Notes under the pieces: model-generated
Told to the model about the DNA's origin: nothing
Database searches by the model: none
The model's input: the letters and a program-made list of their open reading frames with translations, nothing else
Source: Neobacillus mesonae
Lineage (GTDB): Bacteria > Bacillota > Bacilli > Bacillales > Cytobacillaceae
Reading direction: 5' to 3'
NCBI RefSeq assembly: GCF_023715155.1
Contig: NZ_JAMBNQ010000023.1
Span: 1 to 64,000 of the forward strand
DNA length: 64,000 nt
Made by a program: the position numbers and the translations under genes
Shown: positions 51,836 to 61,649 of the stretch, piece after piece
Layout of the letters: each line of letters starts with the position of its first letter
Numbering within the stretch: position 1 is the first letter of the stretch

Positions 51836-51849
51836 ATTAAGCGCTTAAC
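51836..51849. promoter_or_regulatory. LacI-type operator upstream of binding protein 2
   Basis: ATTAAGCGCTTAAC with the perfect palindrome TTAAGCGCTTAA (51837-51848), about 305 bp before the start of the 50546 gene, implying a long leader. Confidence 0.65.
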
Positions 51850-51921
51850 ATAAATTTAGTAAATATCTTATATTTTTATAAATTTAGCACATTAGTGAAG
51901 GAGGATTCCTTCTCATAAAAA

Positions 51922-51949
51922 CTCCATTCGTAGGGCAGTACGAATGGAG
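51922..51949 (-). terminator. Terminator after the VOC gene
   Basis: CTCCATTCGTA (51922-51932) pairs with TACGAATGGAG (51939-51949), followed on the minus strand by TTTTTA. Confidence 0.8.
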
Positions 51950-51971
51950 CTTTACGTACCGTTACCACTAG

Positions 51972-52493
51972 TTATACTTTTTGATTACTGTATATTTGTT
52001 CATGGCTATGAGTATAGATTTCAATTATATTTCCGTCAGGGTCTTCACAGTATGTTGTTTTATAACCTCCCCCTGACTCAGGAAACATTTCCCAAATCCC
52101 ACTTCGCTGTCTCCCATTATTCTCCTTTATTCTAGCTACTAGTCCTTCAATATCAGGATCAATCACACAAATATGGAAATATCCTATTTGACCAGTTTTG
52201 TAATGTTCTATACCTTCATGTCTATAAGATCTAGGTTCTACAAACTCGAATAATTCAATACCAATTTGATTTGAAGTACTCATATGTGCAATCCTAAATT
52301 TTTTAATTTCCTTCCCAACTAGATCTGCAGCAATATTTCCTTGTAATGAATTATCATCTGTCAGTGTATCGATTGGACCATACAAGAGATTGAAACCTAA
52401 TACTTTCTGATACCATTCAATTGCTTTATCCAAATTAGTAACACCTATTCCGATATGTGCCAATGCACGCGGATACACTCTGCTGTTATTCAT
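51972..52493 (-). CDS. VOC-family (glyoxalase-like) protein
   Basis: 173 aa from ATG 52493 behind GGAGG. Starts ALAHIGIGVTNLDKAIEWYQKVLGF (first metal-ligand His), then ELFEF (ligand Glu), YFHICVIDPD (second His), and a final EDPDGNIIEIY (second Glu). All four vicinal-oxygen-chelate ligands are visible, so it is probably an active metalloenzyme. Possible roles are isomerase/epimerase or detoxification of a catabolic by-product. The substrate is unknown. Confidence 0.8.
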   Translation of the reverse strand: MNNSRVYPRALAHIGIGVTNLDKAIEWYQKVLGFNLLYGPIDTLTDDNSLQGNIAADLVGKEIKKFRIAHMSTSNQIGIELFEFVEPRSYRHEGIEHYKTGQIGYFHICVIDPDIEGLVARIKENNGRQRSGIWEMFPESGGGYKTTYCEDPDGNIIEIYTHSHEQIYSNQKV

Positions 52494-52637
52494 ACATTTT
52501 CCTCCATATCCATTCAATAAACTAATTGTTAACAAATAAAGAAAAGGTTAAGTGGTGAAGCAAAAATTCCACTCTCCATACTAATTTTCAGTATCTTATT
52601 ACTCACAGAATGAAATTTTTAATTATTTTATTTCACC

Positions 52638-53651
52638 TTATATTTCATAGTTTATCGTTACCCATTTCCCCAACCTCATTGATTCATAGCATGCTTCGAT
52701 GACTTTCATGTTCTGCAATATATTTTGTCCATCATAGAGGGGCTGAACTCCATTTATTACACATTGGGAAAAATGCTCAATTTCAAGGGTATATTCATTT
52801 CCATATACCTTTTCAATTCTTTCCGTACCATCCTCCTTTTCCACTATAATTGTGCCCTCACCTTTAAAATACTCAGGCAAATTATACGCTTTCGGAACGC
52901 CTATAGACCCATGAGTACCAACAATTTCATATCTTTCACGACGTACCATGTCAAAGCTGCAATCAAATATGGCCATCATCCCGTTATCCATTTCAAACAT
53001 GGCGATAGCTATTGTATCTACTTTATAATCGGGGTCGGACGGTGCATGAACATATACTCTGATTGGCTCGCTATTTAGGATATTCCGAATCGAGTGAATA
53101 CAGTAACAGCCTATGTCGTATACACTCCCTCCTCCTAAATTAGGATTAAGACGAATATCGTTGACTCTATCTTCCAGTATGAAAGAGAAGTTAGCCCGCA
53201 TGAGCTTGGGTTGCCCAATTTCTCCGGAAGAGATAATATCCTTCACTACCTGATGCTGTGGGTGAAATTGGTACATGAAGGCCTCCATTAATAACACATG
53301 TTTGCTTTGACAATGCTCAATCATTTCCTTAGTTTCAGAAGATGAGAGAGCGATCGGCTTCTCGCATAGTATGTGCTTCCCTTTATCGGCTGCTTTCATT
53401 ACCCATTCCATATGAAGACTGTTAGGTAGTGGAATATAAACTGCATCTATGTTTGGATCATCCAGCAATTCCTCATAGCAATTATAAACGTTTGGAATCG
53501 CAAATTTAGCTGCAACTTCTGAAACTTTAGGGTTTTGGCTAGCAATCGCAATGATTTCTGCATTATTCGCTTGCATAATAGCTGGAATCATTGTGTTCTG
53601 AGCAATCCTAGCCGTGCTTAACACTCCCCAACGAATTCGATTTTCACTCAT
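52638..53651 (-). CDS. Gfo/Idh/MocA oxidoreductase (xylose dehydrogenase-like branch)
   Basis: 337 aa. Rossmann RWGVLSTARIAQNTMIPAI, CEKPIALSSSETKEMI (catalytic Lys), LMEAFMYQFHPQHQVV (the MEA-hP-x-H motif of the dimeric dihydrodiol/xylose dehydrogenase branch), and GGGSVYDIGCYCIHSIR with the catalytic residues. It differs from the three IolG-like enzymes. It may oxidise or reduce an inositol or sugar isomer, perhaps with NADP. It is transcribed together with the VOC and binding-protein genes. Confidence 0.85.
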   Translation of the reverse strand: MSENRIRWGVLSTARIAQNTMIPAIMQANNAEIIAIASQNPKVSEVAAKFAIPNVYNCYEELLDDPNIDAVYIPLPNSLHMEWVMKAADKGKHILCEKPIALSSSETKEMIEHCQSKHVLLMEAFMYQFHPQHQVVKDIISSGEIGQPKLMRANFSFILEDRVNDIRLNPNLGGGSVYDIGCYCIHSIRNILNSEPIRVYVHAPSDPDYKVDTIAIAMFEMDNGMMAIFDCSFDMVRRERYEIVGTHGSIGVPKAYNLPEYFKGEGTIIVEKEDGTERIEKVYGNEYTLEIEHFSQCVINGVQPLYDGQNILQNMKVIEACYESMRLGKWVTINYEI

Positions 53652-53849
53652 AACTTCATTAATCCTCCTCTATTTGTCTGTTCTAATCGAAGTTTTAAGA
53701 AAGGCATAGAAATTTCTATCAACCTTTTCATTCTTATTTTACTGCCTGATTCACAATATAATCATTAGTAAACTTCCGTGACTTTATTTATCAGTCTACT
53801 ATTTCATGATTTATTATCTCTCTCCATTCGATTTTAGATAATAAGATAA

Positions 53850-54863
53850 CTATTTACCTAACATTCCCTTTAACTCCTCCAGCTTTTCTTGACTATTTTC
53901 TTTTGTAATAATATCAATTCCAATGTCAATTCTTTTATCAATCTTTTCTCCTTTTATGACTTTCAAAGCATTTTCAACACTTTTATAAGCCATTTCATTT
54001 GGCTTTTGGGCAACACTAGCTTCCAATACACCATCATTAATTGATTCAACTGCTTCAGTAATCCCATCTATTCCTATAATAGGAATATCCATATTTCGAG
54101 CTTTAGTTGCCCTTAAAGCACCCAAAGCCATTTCATCATTTACAGCAATAACTCCCTTTAAATCAGGATTAGCAGTTAATATATTTTCCATAGTCGAAAC
54201 CGCTTTCACCCTATTGAAATCAGCTGACTGAGATGCTACAAGTTTCAGCCCCGCCTTTTTAATAGCCTCTTCAGCTCCTTTAACACGTTCTTCACTATTA
54301 GGAGTACCTGAAACACCTTCAAGTATTGCAACTTTATCTCCAGAACCAAGCTTAGTCACTAATGACTCACCAGCCTTTTGGCCTGCTGTGAAATTGTCTG
54401 TACCAATATAGGTTGTTTTACCTTCCCAATCCACATCACTATCAACGAGAAGTACAGGGATATCTTTTTCCTTATACTTTTTTAAGACAGGAATAACCGC
54501 TTCAGACTGACTTGGCATGACTATTAATGCATCAAGGCTCTTGTTGTTCAGCAAATCTTCAAGCATATTAATTTGTTTTTCAACTTCAGTTTCATTAGAA
54601 GGGGACATTACTTTACCATCTACATCAAGATCTTTAAATGCTTTTTCTGCTCCATATTCCATTAATTTGAAATACTCACTATTTAGTGCTTTTAAAACAA
54701 CTGCAACTTTAGGCTTTCCTTTGTTACTCCCCCAGTCGTCAGTTTCAGAAACGGAACTATATGAATTAGCTGGATCTGTACTTTGCTTTCCACAAGCAGC
54801 CATTAATATAAGAAGAGCAACAATCGGTATCTTTAATAAAAAGAGTCTTTTAAACTTTTCCAC
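53850..54863 (-). CDS. Sugar ABC transporter substrate-binding lipoprotein (3 of 3)
   Basis: 337 aa from GTG 54863 behind AAGGAGG. Lipobox LILMAAC. RbsB-like, strongly similar to the 49311 protein (shared KVAVVLKALNSEYFKLMEYGAEKAF, ALIVMPSQSEAVIPVLKKYK and NDEMALGALRATKARNMDIPIIGID). It sits directly before the permease and ATPase genes in the operon, so it is the cognate binding protein. The other two paralogues probably broaden the ligand range. Confidence 0.88.
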   Translation of the reverse strand: MEKFKRLFLLKIPIVALLILMAACGKQSTDPANSYSSVSETDDWGSNKGKPKVAVVLKALNSEYFKLMEYGAEKAFKDLDVDGKVMSPSNETEVEKQINMLEDLLNNKSLDALIVMPSQSEAVIPVLKKYKEKDIPVLLVDSDVDWEGKTTYIGTDNFTAGQKAGESLVTKLGSGDKVAILEGVSGTPNSEERVKGAEEAIKKAGLKLVASQSADFNRVKAVSTMENILTANPDLKGVIAVNDEMALGALRATKARNMDIPIIGIDGITEAVESINDGVLEASVAQKPNEMAYKSVENALKVIKGEKIDKRIDIGIDIITKENSQEKLEELKGMLGK

Positions 54864-55018
54864 TCCATAACCTCCTTTTTTTAAATAGAACTTGCGATTG
54901 CTGTTACATCTGCATTTTCTTTCTGTGTAAAAGCCGGTAATAACTGATTTTGAGTAATTCGTGCCGTACATAACATTCCTCAGCGAAAATGATTAAGCAT
55001 AAATTTTACTCGTCATCT

Positions 55019-56026
55019 TTATTTCTTAGATGATTTACGACGAAGCACATCGACATATACTGCAGCTATGATTACTAATCCGATTATGATCGTTTGCAAA
55101 TCAGATGAGGTACCTAATAAATTTAGACCGTTACGTAGAACTGCAATGATCATTGCTCCAATCAGTGTTCCCCATACCGTACCAACGCCTCCAAAGAAGC
55201 TTGCTCCACCAATAATTACTGCTGCAATTGCATCTAATTCATACGATAAGCCAGCAATAGGAGATGCAGAATTTGTTCTTCCAATTAGAACAAGCCCTCC
55301 AAGAGAAGCCATAAACCCACTTATTGTATAAACAAGAATTAACATCCGATCAACAGGGATACCTGAAAGCCGTGCGGCTTCCTTATTACCTCCAATCGCA
55401 TAAATATATTTACCAGTTGATGTCCTGGTTAGGAAAATATGGAAAAAGATACAAGCTATAATTACCAGTATGAAACTGACAGGGATAATTCCAACATTTT
55501 CTTGGCCTACAAAGTTCATAGTATAAGAGAACCCAAAGATTGGTGAAGCCCCCGTAATAATTAGTGCTAAGCCACGGTAAATATTCATTGTTCCCAGTGT
55601 TGAAATAAACGGATGCGGCAAACGCAATTTCGTTAACAAGATACCATTTAGCCAACCTGCCAATGCCCCTACTCCAAGACATACAAAAATACCCAATACC
55701 GGACTCATTCCCCAAGTTACTGTTACCATCCCTGCGCTGATAATCGCAAATGCAAGAACAGATCCTACTGACAGGTCAATTCCTGCTGTTAAAATAGGCA
55801 ATAACATTCCTAATGATAATAATGCGTTTATGGATGATTGACGTGCAATATTCATTAAATTATCTTCTTTCAAGAAACTAGGAGTAAGAATTGAAAGAAT
55901 TAAACATAAGCCAACCAAACCCAAAAGTGCCCCAAACTTGTTAACAATAGCTTTCCTATTTCCTCTTGTATTTACCGCAGGATGTGTTTTTGTTCCCATT
56001 TCTATTGAACTCGACCGTTGTTCCAT
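55019..56026 (-). CDS. Sugar ABC transporter permease (RbsC-like)
   Basis: 335 aa, about 8-10 membrane segments, binding-protein-dependent transport family 2 (BPD_transp_2). Typical GIDLSVGSVLAFAIISAGMV (about 85-105), FISTLGTMNIYRGLALIITG, and AARLSGIPVDRMLILVYTISGFMASLGGLVL with the ATPase-coupling loop. RBS GGGAGG overlaps the end of the ATPase gene, 6 bp apart. Forms the channel for the adjacent ATPase and binding protein. Confidence 0.92.
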   Translation of the reverse strand: MEQRSSSIEMGTKTHPAVNTRGNRKAIVNKFGALLGLVGLCLILSILTPSFLKEDNLMNIARQSSINALLSLGMLLPILTAGIDLSVGSVLAFAIISAGMVTVTWGMSPVLGIFVCLGVGALAGWLNGILLTKLRLPHPFISTLGTMNIYRGLALIITGASPIFGFSYTMNFVGQENVGIIPVSFILVIIACIFFHIFLTRTSTGKYIYAIGGNKEAARLSGIPVDRMLILVYTISGFMASLGGLVLIGRTNSASPIAGLSYELDAIAAVIIGGASFFGGVGTVWGTLIGAMIIAVLRNGLNLLGTSSDLQTIIIGLVIIAAVYVDVLRRKSSKK

Positions 56027-56032
56027 CGTTAA

Positions 56033-57520
56033 TCATCCTCCCGTCGCAGCTTTCATAATAACTTCTTGGCTTGCTTTACTACGTGCTAAATCAGCTGTTA
56101 TTGTTCCTTCATGCATAACCAAAATACGGTCACACATACCAAGAATTTCGGGCAACTCAGAAGAAACAATAATAACGCAGGCCCCAGAATCGACCAATTT
56201 ATTTATAAGATTATATACTTCAACCTTCGCACCAACATCAATACCACGCGTGGGCTCATCAAAAATAAATACTCTAGCTTCAGTAAACAACCATTTGGCA
56301 ATTACAACTTTTTGTTGATTACCTCCACTTAAATTTCGAGCCATAAGATTGATATTATTGGGTCTTATTTTCAAATCATTAACATATTGATTTGCTACTT
56401 CCTTTTGTTTTTTATAACTAATCAGCCCCTTCTCCTTGACTCTTCTTAGTTTAGATATTGTTTTATTGAAAATAAGAGATTGATCCAGGAAAAGTCCTTC
56501 TCCTTTTCGATCTTCTGTAATAAAAGCAATTCCAGCTTTAATAGCATCTTGAGGTTTTTGAATAATTTTTTGTTCACCAAATACATAGACTTTTCCAGAA
56601 TCAATTTGATCAGCTCCAAAAATCCCTCTCATTAATTCTGTTCGTCCTGCTCCCACTAATCCGGATATACCAAGAATTTCACCTTGATAAGCGGTAAAGT
56701 TTAGTTTGTTAGAGGAATGTTTTAATTTTAGATTTTCTATTCTTAATCCTTCTTTCCCTTTCTTAAATACTTTTTTTGGATATTTTTGAGTAAGAGACCG
56801 TCCCACCATTAATTCGATCATCTGATCTACAGAGGTCGTTTTTACAGGTACAGTAGTAATTTTAGTCCCATCTCTTAAAACTGTAATCCGATCACCAATA
56901 CGTTTAATTTCTTCTAATCGATGAGAAATATATACAAACGTCATTCCTTGTTCCCGTAACTTTTCAACAGTAGATAACAATTGTTCAACTTCTTGACCAC
57001 TTAAACTAGCAGTAGGTTCATCCATAATAATTAATTTAGCATTTAACGAAAGTGCCTTAGCAATTTCAACTAATTGCTGTTGTCCGACACCCAAATTGCC
57101 TACTAATTCATCTGGATCTACCGTTTGACCGAGTCTTTCCATTAGTTGTTTTGCTTTTTCTTTCATTTGGACACGATCGAGAAGAGAAAAACGCCCTCCT
57201 CTCTTTCGTTCGTGACCTAAGAAGATATTATCCGCTATCGAGAGTTGAGGTATAAGGTTTAGTTCTTGATAAATTGTTGCAATACCAATATTAATGGCAT
57301 CTTTGGGTTCGGTGATGTTAGTTTTTTCCCCTTCCCACGTAATCTCTCCTGTATCTTTCAGATAGGCTCCTGTTAAAATTTTAATAATTGTGGATTTACC
57401 TGCACCATTTTCTCCTAGAAGTACATGAACTTCTCCTTTTTGAATTTCAAAGTTAATATTATGCAAGACTTGAACACCAGAAAATGATTTACTGACATCT
57501 TTCATTTCCAGTAGAACCAT
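56033..57520 (-). CDS. Sugar ABC transporter ATPase (RbsA-like, two ABC domains)
   Basis: 495 aa. Two ATPase halves: the first with Walker A GENGAGKSTI (about 37-46), signature-like LGVGQQQLVEIAKAL and Walker B LIIMDEPTASLS; the second with a degenerate P-loop GLVGAGRTEL (about 290) and LSGGNQQKVVIAKWL plus VFIFDEPTRGIDVGAK. This is the standard RbsA/MglA layout. First gene of the ABC operon, RBS GGGGG. Energises uptake of the cluster's substrate. Confidence 0.93.
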   Translation of the reverse strand: MVLLEMKDVSKSFSGVQVLHNINFEIQKGEVHVLLGENGAGKSTIIKILTGAYLKDTGEITWEGEKTNITEPKDAINIGIATIYQELNLIPQLSIADNIFLGHERKRGGRFSLLDRVQMKEKAKQLMERLGQTVDPDELVGNLGVGQQQLVEIAKALSLNAKLIIMDEPTASLSGQEVEQLLSTVEKLREQGMTFVYISHRLEEIKRIGDRITVLRDGTKITTVPVKTTSVDQMIELMVGRSLTQKYPKKVFKKGKEGLRIENLKLKHSSNKLNFTAYQGEILGISGLVGAGRTELMRGIFGADQIDSGKVYVFGEQKIIQKPQDAIKAGIAFITEDRKGEGLFLDQSLIFNKTISKLRRVKEKGLISYKKQKEVANQYVNDLKIRPNNINLMARNLSGGNQQKVVIAKWLFTEARVFIFDEPTRGIDVGAKVEVYNLINKLVDSGACVIIVSSELPEILGMCDRILVMHEGTITADLARSKASQEVIMKAATGG

Positions 57521-57726
57521 TAATCTACCCCCTATCCACTGTTACTCTAGCAAAAAATAATTAATTAAATCCTCTTAAAATTATGAATATTATGTTTAAA
57601 AAAGTTCTTTACCACCACTAAGAAACTTTAATATTTGCAAGGTAAAGTCTAGTTAGCGTAGTAGAGAACTTTCTGTTTCCAATATAACTATATCTTTCTA
57701 AATGAATTCCTTAATAATATTTTGTT

Positions 57727-58755
57727 CTACAAAGTCACTAATTTGCTATTTAACTCAATTGTCTCGCCTGATACAAAGGATTTTGTAGCAGCCGCTGCAA
57801 TTTCTAATGCAATTTTCCCATCAATTTCTGTACAAATAGGTTTAGTACCTTGTCTCAAACTATTAATAAAATGATCCATTTCAAGTAAATAAGCATCTTT
57901 AAATCGTGTTGGAAAATCAGGGATTAAATTATGTGTACTTCCCTTAGAAGTTAATACTTTTACATCATGATATCTCATTGAACCAATTTGAATAGATCCT
58001 TCTGTTCCGACTACTTCACCTCTTATGTCATATGCATAAGGAGCAATTCTCATCGTTTCAATGTCTCCAGCAGCACCTGAATCAAAAGTGAAATATGTCA
58101 TAGCTTGATCCACATCATTATATTTTTCCATAAATTTATTTGAATTCATTAATATATTTCCTGTTGAAGTAATAGACGCTATTTCTTGGCCCATTAAGTA
58201 ACGGGCAATATCATAATCATGAATAGCTACATCTAAAAAGATTCCTCCACTATTCTTGATGAACTCTTCTGGTGGAACGTTTCCATCTCGACTCACACCT
58301 TTAAAATAAATCGGTTTGCCAATATCACCAGCTTCAATTCTTTTTTTAGCTTCTGCATATGCTGGGTCAAATCGTCTCATAAATCCAACTTGGAGTGTAA
58401 CATTACTTTCATTAATTACTCGAATCACTTCATCCGCTTCATCTAAAGTATGTGTCAATGGCTTCTCTACAAATATTTGTTTTCCATGCTTTACAGCACG
58501 AGTAATCATTTCTGCATGAGTACTTGTTGGTGTTACAATGACAACTGCATCAATCGTGTCATCTTCAAAAATATCATTAGGATTTTGAGACCATTTTTCA
58601 ACACCAAGTTCTCTTGCTACTTGCTCTGCTCTCCCTTCAAGAGGATCTACAACACTAACTAATTTTGCCCCTTTAATTTTAGAAACAAGATTTTCTGCAT
58701 GCCAATAACCTAATCTTCCTAACCCCAATACTGCTGTACGAATTGTCTCTTGCAT
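57727..58755 (-). CDS. IolG-like Gfo/Idh/MocA dehydrogenase (paralogue B)
   Basis: 342 aa from ATG 58755, 9 nt after AAAGG. Rossmann AVLGLGRLGYWHAENLV, VEKPLTHTLDEADEVI (catalytic Lys), LQVGFMRRFDPAYAEAKKRI, and IHDYDIARYLMGQEI (Asp/His). It is highly similar to the 61650 protein across the full length (shared GRLGYWHAENLV and GEVVGTEGSIQ). It probably oxidises a particular inositol isomer. An operator core at 58797-58808 precedes it. It is downstream of iolD and iolB. Confidence 0.85.
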   Translation of the reverse strand: MQETIRTAVLGLGRLGYWHAENLVSKIKGAKLVSVVDPLEGRAEQVARELGVEKWSQNPNDIFEDDTIDAVVIVTPTSTHAEMITRAVKHGKQIFVEKPLTHTLDEADEVIRVINESNVTLQVGFMRRFDPAYAEAKKRIEAGDIGKPIYFKGVSRDGNVPPEEFIKNSGGIFLDVAIHDYDIARYLMGQEIASITSTGNILMNSNKFMEKYNDVDQAMTYFTFDSGAAGDIETMRIAPYAYDIRGEVVGTEGSIQIGSMRYHDVKVLTSKGSTHNLIPDFPTRFKDAYLLEMDHFINSLRQGTKPICTEIDGKIALEIAAAATKSFVSGETIELNSKLVTL

Positions 58756-58796
58756 TTTGTTCATCCTTTCATTTTCAGTTTGTTAAATTCTTAAGA

Positions 58797-58808
58797 GTAA
58801 GCGCTTTA
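58797..58808. promoter_or_regulatory. LacI-type operator upstream of the 57727 gene
   Basis: GTAAGCGCTTTA with the AAGCGCTT core, about 42 bp before the start codon. Confidence 0.55.
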
Positions 58809-58876
58809 AGAGAACTTCGAAGTAAAATCATAGCTATAGGTTTCTACCACTATGGTTTTACTTTCTTAGTAATTAT

Positions 58877-59698
58877 TTATTTCATTAACCATTCATGATC
58901 TTTATCATTTGTGAATTTCCAGGTTCTAACTGGACCTGCCATCACATTTAAATAATATAATTCATACCCAGGAGGTGCTGACACCGGATGGTACCCTTTC
59001 GGAATAAGAACAAGTTCGCTATCCTTTACAACAATTGTTTCATTTAGAGACTTATCATCCGTATATACTCGTTGTAGTGCAAAGCCCCCCTCAACTGGGT
59101 TCATTTTATGATAATATGTTTCTTCTAAGTATCCCTCTTGAGGTAAATTTTCCTCATCATGTTTATGTGGTGGGTAGCTTGACCAATTTCCTGCTGGTGT
59201 AAACACTTCAATCACAAATAGACTGTCTGCTGCATCTGTTTCTGATAGAATAGTTTGAACTTCACGTCCCATACTGCCTGACCCTCGCATCGCTACGTCC
59301 ACGTTTTCTGGAGCAATTAATCTAGCTTCATATGTTCCTTTTCCCGGTGCTTTACAAACAGCAATTTCAAGTTCTGTTAATGCTTCTACTTTATATTGAT
59401 CATCATTTGGAATATAAACGGAATATGCAGGAGTTTTTTCGAATACACTCATTCTTTTTCCGATATTATCCCAGGATTTAAACTTTGTCTGGACATTCGC
59501 ACGGCCAGAAACCAATACAATAACAGTTTCTTGGTCCAATGTTTTATTTTCGATAGTTTGACCCTCTTTTAGCTTATATACATCAAATCCAACATATTTC
59601 CAACCTGCAGATTCGGGTGTTACGGATAACACTTTTCCGTCCTTATCACCTTTTTGTTCTGGTTTTACAAGTAAATTACTTGCAAGTAAATTACTCAT
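58877..59698 (-). CDS. iolB: 5-deoxy-glucuronate isomerase (IolB)
   Basis: 273 aa behind AAGGGG. Converts 5-deoxy-D-glucuronate to 2-deoxy-5-keto-D-gluconate. Bicupin. The metal site is visible as SSYPPHKHDEENLPQEGYLEETYYHK (about 175-200: two His, Glu) with the later PKGYHPVSAPPGYELYYLNVMAGP. The first codons contain a tandem repeat (SNLLASNLL). It follows iolD by 36 bp. Its product is the branch point where iolC would act in the known pathway, and where transketolase may act here. Confidence 0.92.
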   Translation of the reverse strand: MSNLLASNLLVKPEQKGDKDGKVLSVTPESAGWKYVGFDVYKLKEGQTIENKTLDQETVIVLVSGRANVQTKFKSWDNIGKRMSVFEKTPAYSVYIPNDDQYKVEALTELEIAVCKAPGKGTYEARLIAPENVDVAMRGSGSMGREVQTILSETDAADSLFVIEVFTPAGNWSSYPPHKHDEENLPQEGYLEETYYHKMNPVEGGFALQRVYTDDKSLNETIVVKDSELVLIPKGYHPVSAPPGYELYYLNVMAGPVRTWKFTNDKDHEWLMK

Positions 59699-59734
59699 TT
59701 TATTAATCCCCTTTCAATGACTTACTATATTTTT

Positions 59735-61600
59735 TTAATATTTTTTAGCTTCAGCAACTTTTCTTTCCATATTTTCATAGGCTTTTTGAACCTTTTCACT
59801 TGTTGAAACTTCAGCTACACCAAGTCTCCACCATGATTCGTAACCAGTCGTACATGTACCAGGCAATACTTTTATATCTATTAATGTTGAAACTGTTTCC
59901 TTCTTAGCTTGTACCAGTGCCTCTCTTAATTCTTCTACAGTATGAACTGTATAGCCTTTAGCCCCCATGCTTCGAGCATTTGCAGCAAAATCGATTGGCA
60001 TAAAATCTCCTGTTAAACGGTTGCTTTCTTGTGAGCGATAACGGAATTCATTTCCAAAGCCATCACTTCCTTGACCTCTTTGCAGATTATGGATGCATTG
60101 GAATCCATGGTTATCAAATAGAAGAATATTAATCTTTTTCTTTTCTTGAAGACTTGTCACTAGTTCTGAATGGAGCATTAAATAACTTCCGTCACCCACA
60201 ATGGTGTATACTTCCTGATTCTCTTCTGCCATCTTAATTCCTAAAGCACCAGCTACTTCATAACCCATGCATGAGAATCCATATTCCATATGATAGGTTT
60301 TTGGATTTGAACTTCTCCATAAACGATGCAAATCTCCTGGAAGACTACCTGCTGCAGCAATAATAACGTCTCTGTCATCAATAAATTTATTGATTTCGCC
60401 TAAAACTTGAGTTTGAGAAAGTCCCTCTTCTCTTTGGTCGGCAAAGTATTTATCTACCTCTGCATTCCAATTCTCCTTCAATGATTGAAGAAAACTCTCC
60501 TCATAAGATGTTTTATAGTCTTGTTTTTTCAATTCTTTTGTTAAAATTTCAAGTCCTACTTTTGCATCTGATACTAATGATTGCCCTTCCAATTTTAGTG
60601 CATCAAAAGAACTAACATTAATACCTAAAAACTCCACATCTGGGTTTTGGAATGCTGTTTTGGACGATGTTGAGAAATCAGTTAATCTCGTCCCTATACC
60701 AATAACTAAATCGGCTTCTTTCGCTAAGATGTTTGAAGCTAATGAACCCGTTGAACCAATACTACCCATATTTAGGGGATAATCCCATGGGAGAGCACTT
60801 TTTCCTGCTTGAGTTTCCCCAACAGGAATTTGAAAAGCTTCAGAAAACATTTTCAATTGTTCTGTTGCGAATGAATAATGGACTCCTCCACCCGCAATAA
60901 TAATTGGTTTTTTCTTTCTAGCAATCAATTTAACAGCTCGTTCAACTGCTTTTGAGGCAGGGGTTCTTCTCTCGATATAATGGATTCTCTTTTTAAAGAA
61001 CTCTGCTGGATAATCGTATGCTTCACTTTGTACATCTTGAGGTAAAGCTAGAGTAACTGCACCAGTATCTACTGGATCTGTTAATACACGCATTGCATTT
61101 AATGCTGCAGTCATTAGTTGTTCAGGTCTTTGGATACGGTCCCAATATTTACTTACAGGTTTAAATGCATCACTTGCAGCAATGGTGTAATCTGTAGGAT
61201 CTTCGATTTGTTGCAAAACCGGATCAGGTTGACGAGTCGCAAAGTTATCACCTGGTAATAACAAAACTGGAATTCGATTTACTGTTGCAGTTCCTGCAGC
61301 AGGAACCATATTTAGTGCACCTGGTCCAATTGATGTAGTACAAGCAAAAATTTCAAGGCGGTTTTTTTGCTTTGCATATGCTGCCGCTGTATGTACCATC
61401 CCTTGTTCATTTTTCCCTTGAATATATGATAGACCCCCGGTGTGTGTTTCTAGTGCTTCTCCCATCCCTGTCACATTTCCGTGACCAAAGATACCAAAAA
61501 CACCTTGGACAAATTTTCTTTCTTCTCCATCGAATTCAATGTACTGATTATCTAAAAATTTTAGCAGCGCCTGCGCCATTGTTAAACGAATTGTTTTCAT
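59735..61600 (-). CDS. iolD: 3D-(3,5/4)-trihydroxycyclohexane-1,2-dione hydrolase (IolD)
   Basis: 621 aa behind GGAGGG. ThDP-dependent ring-opening hydrolase of inositol catabolism. N-terminal region [22 protein letters not shown] (about 30-51, catalytic Glu nearby), [19 protein letters not shown], and the C-terminal ThDP/Mg motif [32 protein letters not shown] (about 463-494). Full length for the family. It is followed by iolB and preceded by a further iolG-like gene in the same direction. Confidence 0.94.
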   Translation of the reverse strand: MKTIRLTMAQALLKFLDNQYIEFDGEERKFVQGVFGIFGHGNVTGMGEALETHTGGLSYIQGKNEQGMVHTAAAYAKQKNRLEIFACTTSIGPGALNMVPAAGTATVNRIPVLLLPGDNFATRQPDPVLQQIEDPTDYTIAASDAFKPVSKYWDRIQRPEQLMTAALNAMRVLTDPVDTGAVTLALPQDVQSEAYDYPAEFFKKRIHYIERRTPASKAVERAVKLIARKKKPIIIAGGGVHYSFATEQLKMFSEAFQIPVGETQAGKSALPWDYPLNMGSIGSTGSLASNILAKEADLVIGIGTRLTDFSTSSKTAFQNPDVEFLGINVSSFDALKLEGQSLVSDAKVGLEILTKELKKQDYKTSYEESFLQSLKENWNAEVDKYFADQREEGLSQTQVLGEINKFIDDRDVIIAAAGSLPGDLHRLWRSSNPKTYHMEYGFSCMGYEVAGALGIKMAEENQEVYTIVGDGSYLMLHSELVTSLQEKKKINILLFDNHGFQCIHNLQRGQGSDGFGNEFRYRSQESNRLTGDFMPIDFAANARSMGAKGYTVHTVEELREALVQAKKETVSTLIDIKVLPGTCTTGYESWWRLGVAEVSTSEKVQKAYENMERKVAEAKKY

Positions 61601-61649
61601 TCAGATTCCCTCCAATTTTTCATAAATAGCATAATATTATTGTAGTTTA

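Noticed and set aside
55410..55715. 101-aa frame inside the permease gene
   Set aside because: Overlaps the well-supported permease on the same strand in another frame.
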